A DNA stretch of 64,000 nt from Frigoribacterium sp. ACAM 257 (GTDB lineage Bacteria > Actinomycetota > Actinomycetes > Actinomycetales > Microbacteriaceae). The notes below the pieces were generated by a model that did no database searches, was not told the DNA's origin, and was given only the letters and a program-made list of their open reading frames with translations. Every line of letters begins with the position of its first letter. Positions within the stretch are counted from its first letter, which is position 1. Made by a program: the position numbers and the translations under genes. The stretch covers positions 124,001 to 188,000 of the forward strand of contig NZ_VOLO01000002.1 of the NCBI RefSeq assembly GCF_007954365.1, read 5' to 3'. Below are positions 43,167-51,425 of the stretch, piece by piece.

Positions 43167-43685
43167 TCAGGAGGCTGGGGTCGCTGCGCCCTCAGTGGCT
43201 GCTTCCATGTTGATCGTGCCGTCCGGCTGGAGGACGTACCAGGCATCCTTCACGCCCTGTCCGTTGACCTGTCCAGGTTCGGTGTCCTTCGCGAACCGGT
43301 ACACCGGCCAGCCGTCGACGGTCAGCTGGGTTGTCCCGTCCGTGCGGGTGAGGGAACCGATCTCGCCCGTGATGCCTTCTGGGGAGGACGTGTCGGAGGC
43401 TTCAACTGCCGGCCAGGTCGTGGCGCATTCGTCGTAGCAGTTGCTGGTGCCCGAGTCCTGCTCGTCCATCTTGAACGTGTAGATCGTGTACCCGGCGTCG
43501 TCGGTGATGATCTCGCCCAGGGGAGACGTTGCGGTGCCGAGGACTGCCGCTGCCGCGGTGGTCTCGGCGGGGGCCGGCTCGGTGGAGTCGGTCGTCGTGG
43601 ATGATTCGGCAGATGTGGTGCACCCGGAGAGAGCGGCCGCCGCCAAAACGGCCGTCGTGAGGGTGATGGTCATTCGCTTGTGCAT
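43167..43685 (-). CDS. secreted-repeat lipoprotein (COG4315 type)
   Basis: A 172-residue lipoprotein. The signal peptide of MHKRMTITLTTAVL ends in the lipobox LSGC. The mature protein has a Ser/Thr/Ala-rich spacer and then two copies of the Y-x-F/W-x-x-D repeat (YTIYTFKMDEQDSG and WPVYRFAKDTEPG). A Cys pair lies in SNCYDECATTWP. Such proteins are common outer-face lipoproteins in actinobacteria, of unknown role. ATG 43685 follows an AGGAGG site at four bases. Maturation would need Lsp and Lnt enzymes, and extra copies of both are encoded further right. Confidence 0.85.
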   Translation of the reverse strand: MHKRMTITLTTAVLAAAALSGCTTSAESSTTTDSTEPAPAETTAAAAVLGTATSPLGEIITDDAGYTIYTFKMDEQDSGTSNCYDECATTWPAVEASDTSSPEGITGEIGSLTRTDGTTQLTVDGWPVYRFAKDTEPGQVNGQGVKDAWYVLQPDGTINMEAATEGAATPAS

Positions 43686-44101
43686 GATTCCTCCTGCTGG
43701 TACGCCGGCCCAGGTAGCCCGCTTACTACGAACACGATGCAGCTCATCCAGAAGTTCATCCGTGGCCGAAAAAGATTGGCGGTCGCAGGCAGCCGTCCTC
43801 ACTCCCGGCGAAACGGGTGGCAGACGCGAGTGGCAACCCTGCACCGAGGGCACCGCTGTCACACATCATCACTCTGGGCCACTGTTCGCAGCTGCGGCGT
43901 CACGCCCTGCTGGACGACGTGACTATCCATGTTCACGACGTGATCTGGTCTCGAAACATCCCCCGGGACCGGATTACGGCGATCTCAGACGTCGGCCAGG
44001 TCGAGTACAAGGACGCCCGCGGCTACAGCAGCATGGGCGCCTTGGTCAACTTCCACGGCTCATTGGGCTTGACGGTCGCCAGTGTCGCCGGGCTGGTCCT
44101 G
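43686..44101 (+). other. gap between genes, with a possible gene remnant on the plus strand
   Basis: This 416-base stretch holds no intact gene. From about 43817 a plus-strand frame reads DDVTIHVHDVIWSRNIPRD, then SDVGQVEYKDARGYSSMG and VNFHGSLGLTVASVAGLVLS. This looks like part of a real PH-like protein but runs into the end of the exchanger gene at 44101. It may be a remnant cut by recombination. The 299 bases between 42868 and 43167 show nothing that I recognise. Confidence 0.3.
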
Positions 44102-45170
44102 TCAGCCGAGCGTGATGGCGACGAGGCCACCGATGCCGACCGCGTAGAGCACGAGCACGACGAACGAGTCCACGCCCATGCCCGCGATGCGTCGTCGCGG
44201 CCGAAAGAGCAGGCCGACGGCGTAGACGAGCGTGAGGAGCGCGGCGAGGGCGGTCAGGTAGACGTCGCTGGTGTTCGACTGGGGCAGGATCGCCTGCCCG
44301 GAGATGACCGTGGCGACGAGGAAGAGCACGGGCAGGAAGGCGTTGCCGCCGAAGATATCGCTCATGGCCAGGTTGTCGTCGCCCTGCTTGACGGCCTGCA
44401 ACCCGGTCGAGATCTCGGGCAGGCTCGTCGCCAGGGCCAGGACTGTCGCGCCGAACAGCACACCCGACAAGCCGATCTGCGACGCGGCCGCGTCGCCCGC
44501 GCGTTCGAGCACGACGCCGGCGACGAGCGTGGCGAGGGCCGACAGGCCGAAGACGACCGCGGCCTTCTTCGTGCTCATGGTCGTCGGCGATGGGTTCGAG
44601 CGCGTCCGGTGTCCGCGCGGTCGCGGCGTCGACGTGTCAGGTGCCGCTCCGGCCTCGTGCCACGGCAGGCCCTTGCCGGCACGCCGGACGAGGAACAGGC
44701 CCACGAGCCAGATGACGGCGATGAGGACGACGTCCGGCGTCAGGCGCGCCACTGTGAGCGAGGACGGCAGCTGGGTTCCGGCGATGACGACGGCGAGGAC
44801 CGCCACCACGACCAGTGCCTCGAGCAGCAGCCCTAGGGAGGCCGCGCGATAGGTGAGGGGGTGGACACCCTTGCCGCGTTTCCCGAGGGCGTCCAGGACG
44901 ACGAGGACGACCGTCTGAAGGGCGATGCCGCCGAGGATGTTGCCCGCGGCCACCTCGAGCGAGCCCGAGAGGGCGGCGCTGACCGTGATGGCGATCTCGG
45001 GCAGGTTGGTCGCCACCGCGAGGACGATGAGTCCGCCGAGCGCGCTACCGAGGTGGAGTCGGGAGTCGAGGACGTCGGTCGTTTTTCGACAGCTGGATGC
45101 CGGCGACCCAGATGACGGCGGCGCCGGCGACGAAGATGGCGGCTAACAGCCAGAGGGGAAGGGTGTCCAT
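44102..45170 (-). pseudogene. calcium/cation exchanger (CaCA family), frameshifted near the N-terminus
   Basis: A two-repeat exchanger of the Ca2+/cation antiporter superfamily. Repeat words are ATNLPEIAITVSAALSGSLE in the first half and ATSLPEISTGLQAVKQGD in the second, with acidic ion-binding Glu in both. The N-terminal segment MDTLPLWLLAAIFVAGAAV starts at ATG 45170, but after QLSKN the frame runs into a stop. The continuation TDVLDSRLHLGSALGG lies in another frame. Removing one base from a run of five T (45082-45086, plus strand) restores the whole protein. Either it is a young pseudogene or a homopolymer error. From 45016 an intact 304-codon frame remains. Confidence 0.75.
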
Positions 45171-45942
45171 GCGTGCTATGCAACTCCTCGGGGTGCGCCT
45201 CTCGACGCGGGGCGATCGTCGAGACGGATGCCGGCGGCCCCCGGCCGGTCCAGGCGCCTTGCACTCGTCGGCAGCCGTCGCGGGCTGGGAATCGATCAAC
45301 CGCCTCATCGACCCCAGGCCGATCGCGAATCCCTGGCTGCTGGTCGCCGCTGGGCTCATCGGCTTTGCAGACAACGAACTCGTCGCGATCTACCGCATCC
45401 GCGTCGGGCGACGGATCGGATCGGCAGCCCTCGTCGCTGACGGGGTCCACGCCCGCCTGGACGGCTTCACGTCCCTGTCTGTCGTGCTGGGCGCCATCGG
45501 GGTCCTCGCCGGGTTCCCGCTCGCGGACCCCATCATCGGCCTGCTCATCGCAGCCTCGATCATGGTCCTGCCCTGGGGGACGGTGAAATCCATCGGCCGA
45601 CGGCTGATGGACGGCATCGACCCCGACCTCCACAAGCGAGCCGAACACGCCCTGGAACACGCCCTGGGCGTGCGGGGCGTCCACGATCTTTATCTCCGGT
45701 GGATCGGGCACCGTCTCACCGGCTCCGCAACCATCGAGGTCGACGCCGAAGACCTCCTGACGGCGTCCCAGACCGCCGACCAGGCCGAGGCGCATCTGCG
45801 CGCTGCGCTCGGCAACCTCGACGCGTTCACCGTTACACCGATACCACCGGTGCCGGCTCAGAGGCTCTCATCAGCCGTACGCGGCACGATACCTCCGGGG
45901 GGTATCTTTTTTTCGATTCTGATCCTGGAAGAACGACCATGA
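45169..45942 (+). pseudogene. cation diffusion facilitator, 5'-truncated
   Basis: From about residue 40 the frame matches the last two thirds of a CDF-type divalent-metal exporter: GWESINRLIDPRPI, then GFADNELVAIYRIRVGRRIGS, VADGVHARLDGFTSL with the metal-site His and Asp, and the cytosolic domain with a late HxLxGSATIEVD phrase. The first two or three membrane segments, with their own metal-binding motif, are missing. They are replaced by unrelated sequence where the exchanger gene begins on the other strand. At the end the frame reads through a CsoR box into the start of the third DUF305 gene, so its last 25 residues are probably not original. It is best seen as a remnant. Confidence 0.65.
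45890..45904 (+). promoter_or_regulatory. CsoR-type operator before the third DUF305 gene
   Basis: TACCTCCGGGGGGTA matches the boxes at 27488-27502 and 29997-30011 in length and in its TACC/GGTA ends. It lies 34 bases before the ATG of the DUF305 gene. This would place a gene 18 kb away under the same copper repressor. Confidence 0.7.
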
Positions 45943-46520
45943 ACCGCACCGCCACCATCTTCATCAGCGCAACTGCGACCATTGCTGCCCTCGCCCTCGC
46001 GGGGTGCGCCGAGGCGTCGTCGTCCGCAGGCGACACGTCGTCCGCGTCGTCGTCCCAGGCTGCTGCCTTCAACGATCAAGACGTCATGTTCGCCCAGATG
46101 ATGCTCCCGCACCACACCCAGGCCGTCGAGATGAGCGACATGCTCCTCGCGAAAGACGGTATCGACGGGGACGTGATCACCCTTGCCGAGACGATCAAGG
46201 CCGAGCAGGCCCCGGAGATTGATCAGCTCACGACATGGCTCAAGGCTTGGGGGCAGGACACTGAGGCGTCCATGGATCACTCCATGGACGGCATGATGAG
46301 CGACTCCGACATGGACGCCCTCGAGAATGCTGACGGAACCGACGCGGCGCGGCTGTTCCTGGAACAGATGACGACACACCACGAGGGGGCTGTCGAGATG
46401 GCGCAGACCGAGATCGAGGGTGGGCAGAACCCGGACGCGGTCCAGCTGGCGACAGCGATCGTCTCCTCTCAGACTGACCAGATCGACACGATGGAAGACC
46501 TCCTCGCGGTAATCAAGTAG
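45939..46520 (+). CDS. DUF305 lipoprotein, probable copper-binding, copy 3
   Basis: A 193-residue lipoprotein with signal peptide MNRTATIFIS and lipobox LALAGC. It is a close paralog of the gene at 25730-26308: both have VMFAQMMLPHH and SMDHSMDGMMSxSDM, and EQMTxHHxGAV in the second half, supporting a shared metal-binding role outside the membrane. ATG 45939 gives the complete signal peptide; the frame upstream belongs to the CDF remnant. A CsoR box lies 34 bases upstream, so copper induction is expected. Confidence 0.88.
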   Translation: MNRTATIFISATATIAALALAGCAEASSSAGDTSSASSSQAAAFNDQDVMFAQMMLPHHTQAVEMSDMLLAKDGIDGDVITLAETIKAEQAPEIDQLTTWLKAWGQDTEASMDHSMDGMMSDSDMDALENADGTDAARLFLEQMTTHHEGAVEMAQTEIEGGQNPDAVQLATAIVSSQTDQIDTMEDLLAVIK

Positions 46521-46764
46521 CCGTCCTCGTCGCAGGCCAGCGTGCCCCAAGACGGTCACCAGAATCTCGGTCTTGGTAATGCAGTCCCGGGATGGCTCGG
46601 GGAGCCACAAGCAGCGGAATTTTGGTCGCCACCTGGGGTGGCAGCGATACCGGTCGCCGGCCTCGTGGTCGACGTCGCTCCCGCAGTCCTGCTGGTGAGG
46701 ATGTGACCCGTGCTGAAAACGTCCGCCTAGCAATCGGTCACCGGTTGAGGCAGCCCCAGGCATC

Positions 46765-47070
46765 ATGAGGGGCATGAGAGCGGGGACAGCGACCTACGGG
46801 AAGACCCTCGCTGGTGTCTTGGCTGTTCTCAGCGATGTCGATCCGTATGGTCTCGAGCCTGGTCAGCCGGACGGTGCTCCGTCAGATGAGTGCGAGATGG
46901 AGGCGGTCGACCTGGTTCGCATTCTCCTCAGGGCCGATGCCGTCACGATCCTTGATGTCGAGGCGGTGTGGATGCGCTGGTTCTCGGAGTCGCTCGTCCT
47001 TCGACTCGGACCGCCCCGAATGGCGCAACTGGTTGATCGCTTGAACGCACTCGTGGACGGTGCCCGATAG
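46765..47070 (+). CDS. small hypothetical protein
   Basis: A 101-residue acidic, helical protein (EMEAVDLVRILLRADAVTIL, then VWMRWFSESLVLRLGPP). I recognise no domain. It appears to be coding because its codon third-position GC is similar to the neighbours and it begins after a plausible GAGGGG site. It is separated by 244 bases from the DUF305 gene and by 121 bases from the UDG-like gene. Confidence 0.55.
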   Translation: MRGMRAGTATYGKTLAGVLAVLSDVDPYGLEPGQPDGAPSDECEMEAVDLVRILLRADAVTILDVEAVWMRWFSESLVLRLGPPRMAQLVDRLNALVDGAR

Positions 47071-47191
47071 AGGATCGCCCACTGGATCACTTGCTGTGGG
47101 GCGAGTGCACTCGGAGCGGACGCCGTCTTGGTCGTTCCGCGTCGTCGGTGAGCGTGGGCGGAAATGGTCCTCGACGTCGTAGCGTCTAGGG

Positions 47192-47737
47192 ATGCAGCAG
47201 CCGAGGGGCCTCGATCAGCTCGTGTCGGAATGGCGGAGCTCCGGACCAGACCGTGCGCGCTTCGTGCCGGGCTTCGACCCATCAGGTGGAGGAGCAGCGG
47301 CGAAAGTCCTCGTGCTGATGGAATCACCCGGTCCTGCCACGATCAAGCAGGGCGAGGACGCGATCAGCAGTGAGGACAACCCGGGGCCGACGGCGTCTGC
47401 GTTCAAGCGAGCACGAATCGAGTCGGGTCTGGGCAGGAACGTCTACCTGCGATGGAACATCGTCCCGTGGGCCCTGGGCCGGGCGCCGACCGTCACCGAT
47501 CTCGACGACGCACGCCCCGCCCTCGCTCAGCTGCTCGATTCTCTGCCGCAGCTGCGGGCGATCGTGACCTTCGGCACTCCGGCCCTGACGGGCGTGATGA
47601 GGTACTTCACCCTGGAACCGCGTGCCAGGGTCGTGCCCGTGCTCGCAGCACCCCATCTGTCGCCGGCGAACGCCACCCGCGCCGGCGAGAAGCACCTGCG
47701 GGCCGTCACGGCCCTACGGCACGCTTCGCTCCTCTGA
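47192..47737 (+). CDS. uracil-DNA glycosylase superfamily protein
   Basis: A 181-residue protein with the uracil-DNA glycosylase fold. Expected motifs are the first strand and catalytic loop (AKVLVLMESPGPATI), the strand VYLRWNIVPWAL, VTFGTPALTGVM, and the DNA-binding loop APHLSPANATR with the conserved His-x-Ser. The usual catalytic Asp of classical UDG is replaced by Glu-Ser-Pro-Gly, as in several divergent UDG-like families. Its role may be repair of damaged bases or something else. ATG 47192 follows a -10-like TAGCGT closely, so translation could be leaderless. It converges with the LysR gene at zero distance. Confidence 0.75.
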   Translation: MQQPRGLDQLVSEWRSSGPDRARFVPGFDPSGGGAAAKVLVLMESPGPATIKQGEDAISSEDNPGPTASAFKRARIESGLGRNVYLRWNIVPWALGRAPTVTDLDDARPALAQLLDSLPQLRAIVTFGTPALTGVMRYFTLEPRARVVPVLAAPHLSPANATRAGEKHLRAVTALRHASLL

Positions 47738-48673
47738 TCATCTCGGCGCCGAGTCGGGGCTGTGCTGCAACGCGGCGATCACGGCCAGGAGATCCTGCGC
47801 CCCGGCGCTCAGACCGGCCGACCACACAGCGCGAAACGGGCGCCTCAGGTCGACGGCTGCCGGGACGGTGACGAGGCGCCCGGCACGGAGGTCGTCCTCG
47901 ACCAGCAACGAGCTGATGACTCCCGGACCCACACCGCCGGCGATGGCCGCCCGGATGGCCCCCGTCGACGACAACTGCGCAGCGGGTTCTGCCATCAGGG
48001 CAGGGTCGATCCCCAGGGCGAGCTCGAGGGTCCGGCGGGTGCCCGAGCCCGACTCCCGAGACACGAGCGGTGTGGATGCGAGATCCGCTGCCGTCACGGG
48101 TTCGGACTTCGATGCCCATGCGTGCCTCGGCGAGACGACGACGAGCAGTTCGTCGACACCCAGGACGGTCGTGGCGAGCCCGTCGGTCTCATCAGGGGTC
48201 TCCGTGAACCCGAGGTGCGCGCGCCCCGAACGGACCTCGTCGACGACCCAGTCGCTGTTGCCCGATTCCAGGCGCACCCGGACACGATCCGCTGCCGCTG
48301 TCATCCAGCGGGGCATCAGCGCCTCTGACACCGTCTGGCTCGCCGCGACGAGGAGAGCGTCGGAGGCGCCGGCCATCAGGGTGTGCAGCGATCGTTCGAA
48401 GGTGGTCGCCGCCTCGAGCACAGGTCGGCCCCACTCGCACACCAGGAGTCCGTGCTCGGTCAGCGCCGAGCCCGCCCGAGAGCGGACGAGCAACGTGCGA
48501 CCCAGCCGCCGCTCGGCGCCCGTGATGCGAGACGACGCCGCCTGCTGGCTGATGCCCACCGATGTCGCGGCACGGCCCAGACTGCCCGATCTCGAGATCG
48601 CCTCCAGCAGTCGGAGCGTCTCGAGATCAACAGGGAGTCCGGTCACAAGGATCGATTGTGACACCACAAGCAT
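47738..48673 (-). CDS. LysR-family transcriptional regulator of the TDT exporter gene
   Basis: A 311-residue LysR-type regulator: N-terminal winged HTH (LRLLEAISRSGSLGRAATSVGISQQAASSRI) and a C-terminal substrate-binding domain (LLVAASQTVSEALMPRW through VGPGVISSLLVEDDL). It is divergent from the TDT transporter gene with only 42 bases between starts, the classical position for a LysR regulator of its neighbour. ATG 48673 is used; a GTG ten codons downstream is possible. The effector could be a small organic acid or sulfite, by analogy with the transporter family. Confidence 0.9.
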   Translation of the reverse strand: MLVVSQSILVTGLPVDLETLRLLEAISRSGSLGRAATSVGISQQAASSRITGAERRLGRTLLVRSRAGSALTEHGLLVCEWGRPVLEAATTFERSLHTLMAGASDALLVAASQTVSEALMPRWMTAAADRVRVRLESGNSDWVVDEVRSGRAHLGFTETPDETDGLATTVLGVDELLVVVSPRHAWASKSEPVTAADLASTPLVSRESGSGTRRTLELALGIDPALMAEPAAQLSSTGAIRAAIAGGVGPGVISSLLVEDDLRAGRLVTVPAAVDLRRPFRAVWSAGLSAGAQDLLAVIAALQHSPDSAPR

Positions 48674-48715
48674 CCGCCCGTATCGGCAGCCGGACGCACG
48701 TACGAAGATCGAGGC

Positions 48716-49864
48716 ATGCCTGCCGCGATCACACCGACTGTCGCCCCTCCCCGCACGCGCGGTCTGTTCCGCCAGCTCGAGCACCGCGGGCAGATCGTGT
48801 CGAACCTGACCCCGAACTGGTTCGCGTCGATCATGGGGACCGGCATCGTCGCCAACGCCGCGGCGACCCTGCCGTTGCAGTTCCCGGGGCTGCGCCCGGC
48901 CGCGACCATCGTCTGGGCACTGGCCAGCGTGTTGTTGGTCGCTCTCAGCACAGCGACCGTCATGCACTGGGTGCGTTACCGAGCCACCGCGCGGGGGCAT
49001 CATCTCAATCCGGTGATGGCGCACTTCTACGGGGCACCGCCCATGGCGCTGCTGACCGTCGGCGCGGGCACCCTCCTCTTGGGCAAAGACGTCCTCGGTA
49101 CGCCCCTGGCGGTCGGCATCGACTGGGTGTTGTGGACCATCGGCACGGTGCTCGGCCTCGTCAGCGCGATCGCGGTCCCGTACCTGACGTTCACCCGGCA
49201 CGACACGGCCCCCGACAGTGCGTTCGGCGGCTGGCTCATGCCCGTGGTTCCCCCGATGGTGTCTGCCTCGACCGGTGCGCTGCTGCTGCCCTTCCTGCCC
49301 GCGGGGCAGGCCAGGCAGAACATGCTCTGGGGGTGCTACGCGATGTTCGGCTTGTCGTTGCTGGCGTCGATCGTGATCATCACGCTGATCTGGTCACGCC
49401 TGGCCCAGCACAAGATCGGCCCGGCCGGCATGGTCCCGACCCTCTGGATCGTCCTCGGCCCCCTGGGGCAGTCGATCACCGCAGCCAACCTGCTCGGTGG
49501 CAACGCCCACCTCGCCGTCGACCAGGGAACCTCGCACGCCCTGTTCGTCTTCGGGCTCGTCTACGGTGTGCCCACTCTGGGATTCGCCCTGATGTGGGCG
49601 GCACTGGCATCGGCCATCACCCTCCGCACCATCCGCCAGGGGCTCCCTTTCTCACTCACCTGGTGGTCGTTCACCTTCCCCGTCGGCACCTGCGTGACAG
49701 GCCTGAACGGTCTGGCCCTGCACACGGGACTCGTCGCGCTGCAGGTACTGGCGGTCGTGTTCTACGTCGGGCTCGTCGGGGCCTGGATCACGGTCGCCGT
49801 GCGCACCTCCCACGGCAGCGTCATCCGCGGAACGCTCCTCGCGCCTCCCCGTCCTCTGCCCTGA
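48716..49864 (+). CDS. TDT-family transporter (TehA/SLAC1/sulfite exporter type)
   Basis: A 382-residue membrane protein with ten segments. N-terminal NLTPNWFASIMGTGIVANA is the hallmark start of TDT-family members (C4-dicarboxylate, tellurite TehA or sulfite exporter SSU1 type). Further marks are the repeated helical hairpins and SLTWWSFTFPVGTC near the end. Substrate cannot be assigned by sequence; in this ion-resistance region sulfite or tellurite export is attractive. It is regulated, presumably, by the divergent LysR gene. Confidence 0.9.
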   Translation: MPAAITPTVAPPRTRGLFRQLEHRGQIVSNLTPNWFASIMGTGIVANAAATLPLQFPGLRPAATIVWALASVLLVALSTATVMHWVRYRATARGHHLNPVMAHFYGAPPMALLTVGAGTLLLGKDVLGTPLAVGIDWVLWTIGTVLGLVSAIAVPYLTFTRHDTAPDSAFGGWLMPVVPPMVSASTGALLLPFLPAGQARQNMLWGCYAMFGLSLLASIVIITLIWSRLAQHKIGPAGMVPTLWIVLGPLGQSITAANLLGGNAHLAVDQGTSHALFVFGLVYGVPTLGFALMWAALASAITLRTIRQGLPFSLTWWSFTFPVGTCVTGLNGLALHTGLVALQVLAVVFYVGLVGAWITVAVRTSHGSVIRGTLLAPPRPLP

Positions 49865-49897
49865 CCGCGGACGACGAGGGGGGCGTGGGGGAGCGGC

Positions 49898-50341
49898 TCA
49901 GATCGAACAGGCGTCGTTCCAGTCACGATGGGGGGCCTCGGGGTCACTGACGTCGACTATGGCCGAGGCGGCGCCCTTGGGCTCGTCACGCGACCGGTAG
50001 CTCTCGAACGCCACCGCACTGCGGTCGTTGCTCGCCGGATCACGCACCCCGGAGGCCTCCACCCACAGAGTCCAGTTCCACCGCGTCCGGACGCCAGGCT
50101 GCAACGCGCCTTCGCCGACGACCAACACCACGTCCGTGTCGGCGGGCAAGGACTCGAAGTCCTTGCCCGTGAATGCTCGGACGGACGACGTGAGGCCTCT
50201 CGCGCTGATCTCTAGAGCCAACTGACTGCCCATGTCCGAGACTTGCTCGCCAGCATCGCCATCCACAGCCACGACGCCTCCACCGGACGGAAGCCGACTC
50301 AGCATCTCGGAAACCAAGTCATGGATGACGGTGTTGCTCAT
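49898..50341 (-). CDS. hypothetical protein, possibly a degenerate P-loop kinase relative
   Basis: A 147-residue soluble protein. Near the start, RLPSGGGVVAVDGDAGEQVSDMGSQLA has the place and rhythm of a Walker A loop in uridine-kinase-like proteins, but the Lys-Ser pair is missing. DTDVVLVVGEGALQPG and TLWVEASGVRDPAS follow in the order of such kinases. I therefore suspect a degenerate nucleoside-kinase relative. The gene is separated from the fluoride operon by 173 bases with a hairpin, and may be transcribed on its own. Confidence 0.55.
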   Translation of the reverse strand: MSNTVIHDLVSEMLSRLPSGGGVVAVDGDAGEQVSDMGSQLALEISARGLTSSVRAFTGKDFESLPADTDVVLVVGEGALQPGVRTRWNWTLWVEASGVRDPASNDRSAVAFESYRSRDEPKGAASAIVDVSDPEAPHRDWNDACSI

Positions 50342-50383
50342 GATGCTCTCTCCTGCTCACTCGTTCGTCGAAACGGAAAAGGG

Positions 50384-50401
50384 AGTCGGCGGCCGCCGAC
50401 T
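50384..50401. terminator. palindromic hairpin downstream of the fluoride operon
   Basis: AGTCGGCGGCCGCCGACT is an 18-base perfect palindrome in the 173-base gap after the last crcB gene. It can end the fluoride operon transcript. Confidence 0.55.
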
Positions 50402-50514
50402 GAGGTGGTGATCGTCTCACGGACGGAGAAGGAAGGCTCCGGCTGTGACCAGGTCGTCCTGGGCGGTTCCGGGGTGACGCCTGGTCAGTCGTCGCCCCGG
50501 AAGTCAGAAGGGTG

Positions 50515-50892
50515 TCATGACCTGCCGATGATGAGGCCGACGAGCCCGGCAGCGACGGCGAGCAGCAGCATGCCCGCGCCGCTGGCGATCCCAGCGACCC
50601 GTTTCTTCTCGGCTACGAGGCGCACGGTCTCGACGCTCGCGGTGCTGAACGTGGTGTAGCCGCCCATGAGCCCGCCGCCCGCGACGAGCAGCCACTCTCG
50701 GGGCAGCCCCGCGTGGTCGGCAAGACCGGTGAGCAAGCCGAGCACCAACGACCCGCTGACGTTGATGACCAGGGTCGCCAGCGGAATGGGGGCCGACCAC
50801 GTGCTGCGTACGGCGCCGTCGACGACGAGGCGCAGGGCCGCGCCCACACCACCGGCGACCGCGGTCGCGACGAAGAGCCATGGGGCGATCAC
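50515..50892 (-). CDS. crcB: fluoride channel CrcB/Fluc, copy 2
   Basis: A 125-residue, four-segment fluoride channel subunit. It has the family words GGVGAALRLVVDG, LVINVSGSLVLG (the conserved Asn and Gly) and GGGLMGGYTTFSTASVETVRL with the TTFST pore motif. Gram-positive bacteria often carry two adjoining crcB genes whose products form a heterodimer; the gene at 50889 is the partner. The start overlaps the stop of that gene by four bases. Confidence 0.93.
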   Translation of the reverse strand: MIAPWLFVATAVAGGVGAALRLVVDGAVRSTWSAPIPLATLVINVSGSLVLGLLTGLADHAGLPREWLLVAGGGLMGGYTTFSTASVETVRLVAEKKRVAGIASGAGMLLLAVAAGLVGLIIGRS

Positions 50893-51425
50893 GACGCCGC
50901 CTCAGAACGGCGGTGGAGGGCGGCACCGACGGTGATGCCGGCCCAGGAAGCCACGGCGCCGAGCACGACCGATCCCACACCGTAGGCGATGGCGATCGGC
51001 AGCGCGTCACCGAGCAGGGTCGCGGTGTCGACCGCAAGAGCGCTGTAGGTGGTGAATCCGCCGAGAACGCCTGTTCCGATGAGCAGCCGCAGGTCGCGTC
51101 GGCGACCCGCGTCCGGCCCTCGTCGCACCAACGACTCGAGGAGCAGCCCGAGCGCGAACGCACCGACGACATTGATCAGCAGGATCGTCAGCGGGATGCT
51201 GCCCGGGGCTGCGGGGAAGTTCAACGCCAGGCCTTCGCGCAGGCCCGTGCCGATCGTGCCGCCGAGGGTGACGAGTCCGATGAACCGCCACCGCAGGTGC
51301 ACGGGCCGTTCGGTGCCCGTGGAGTCGTCGACATCGAGGTCGGGGTTCTGGCCCAGCCCGTCGAACTCGTCGCCTCTGCTCGAGGGCAGCGGCGGAAACG
51401 GTGTGTCAGGTGAAGGTGAGGTCAT
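50889..51425 (-). CDS. crcB: fluoride channel CrcB/Fluc, copy 1
   Basis: A 178-residue CrcB subunit with a hydrophilic N-terminal extension of about 45 residues. The channel part has LGGTIGTGLREGLAL, LLINVVGAFALG, and GVLGGFTTYSALAVDTATL. It differs from the usual TTFST by TTYSA, as is often the case for one member of a pair. It overlaps the enolase gene and crcB copy 2 by four bases each, so all are coupled and under the riboswitch at 54022-54080. Confidence 0.92.
   Translation of the reverse strand: MTSPSPDTPFPPLPSSRGDEFDGLGQNPDLDVDDSTGTERPVHLRWRFIGLVTLGGTIGTGLREGLALNFPAAPGSIPLTILLINVVGAFALGLLLESLVRRGPDAGRRRDLRLLIGTGVLGGFTTYSALAVDTATLLGDALPIAIAYGVGSVVLGAVASWAGITVGAALHRRSEAAS

Noticed and set aside
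43817-44836. 339-codon plus-strand gene
   Set aside because: Only the first part looks protein-like; after 44102 it is the shadow of the exchanger gene on the other strand.
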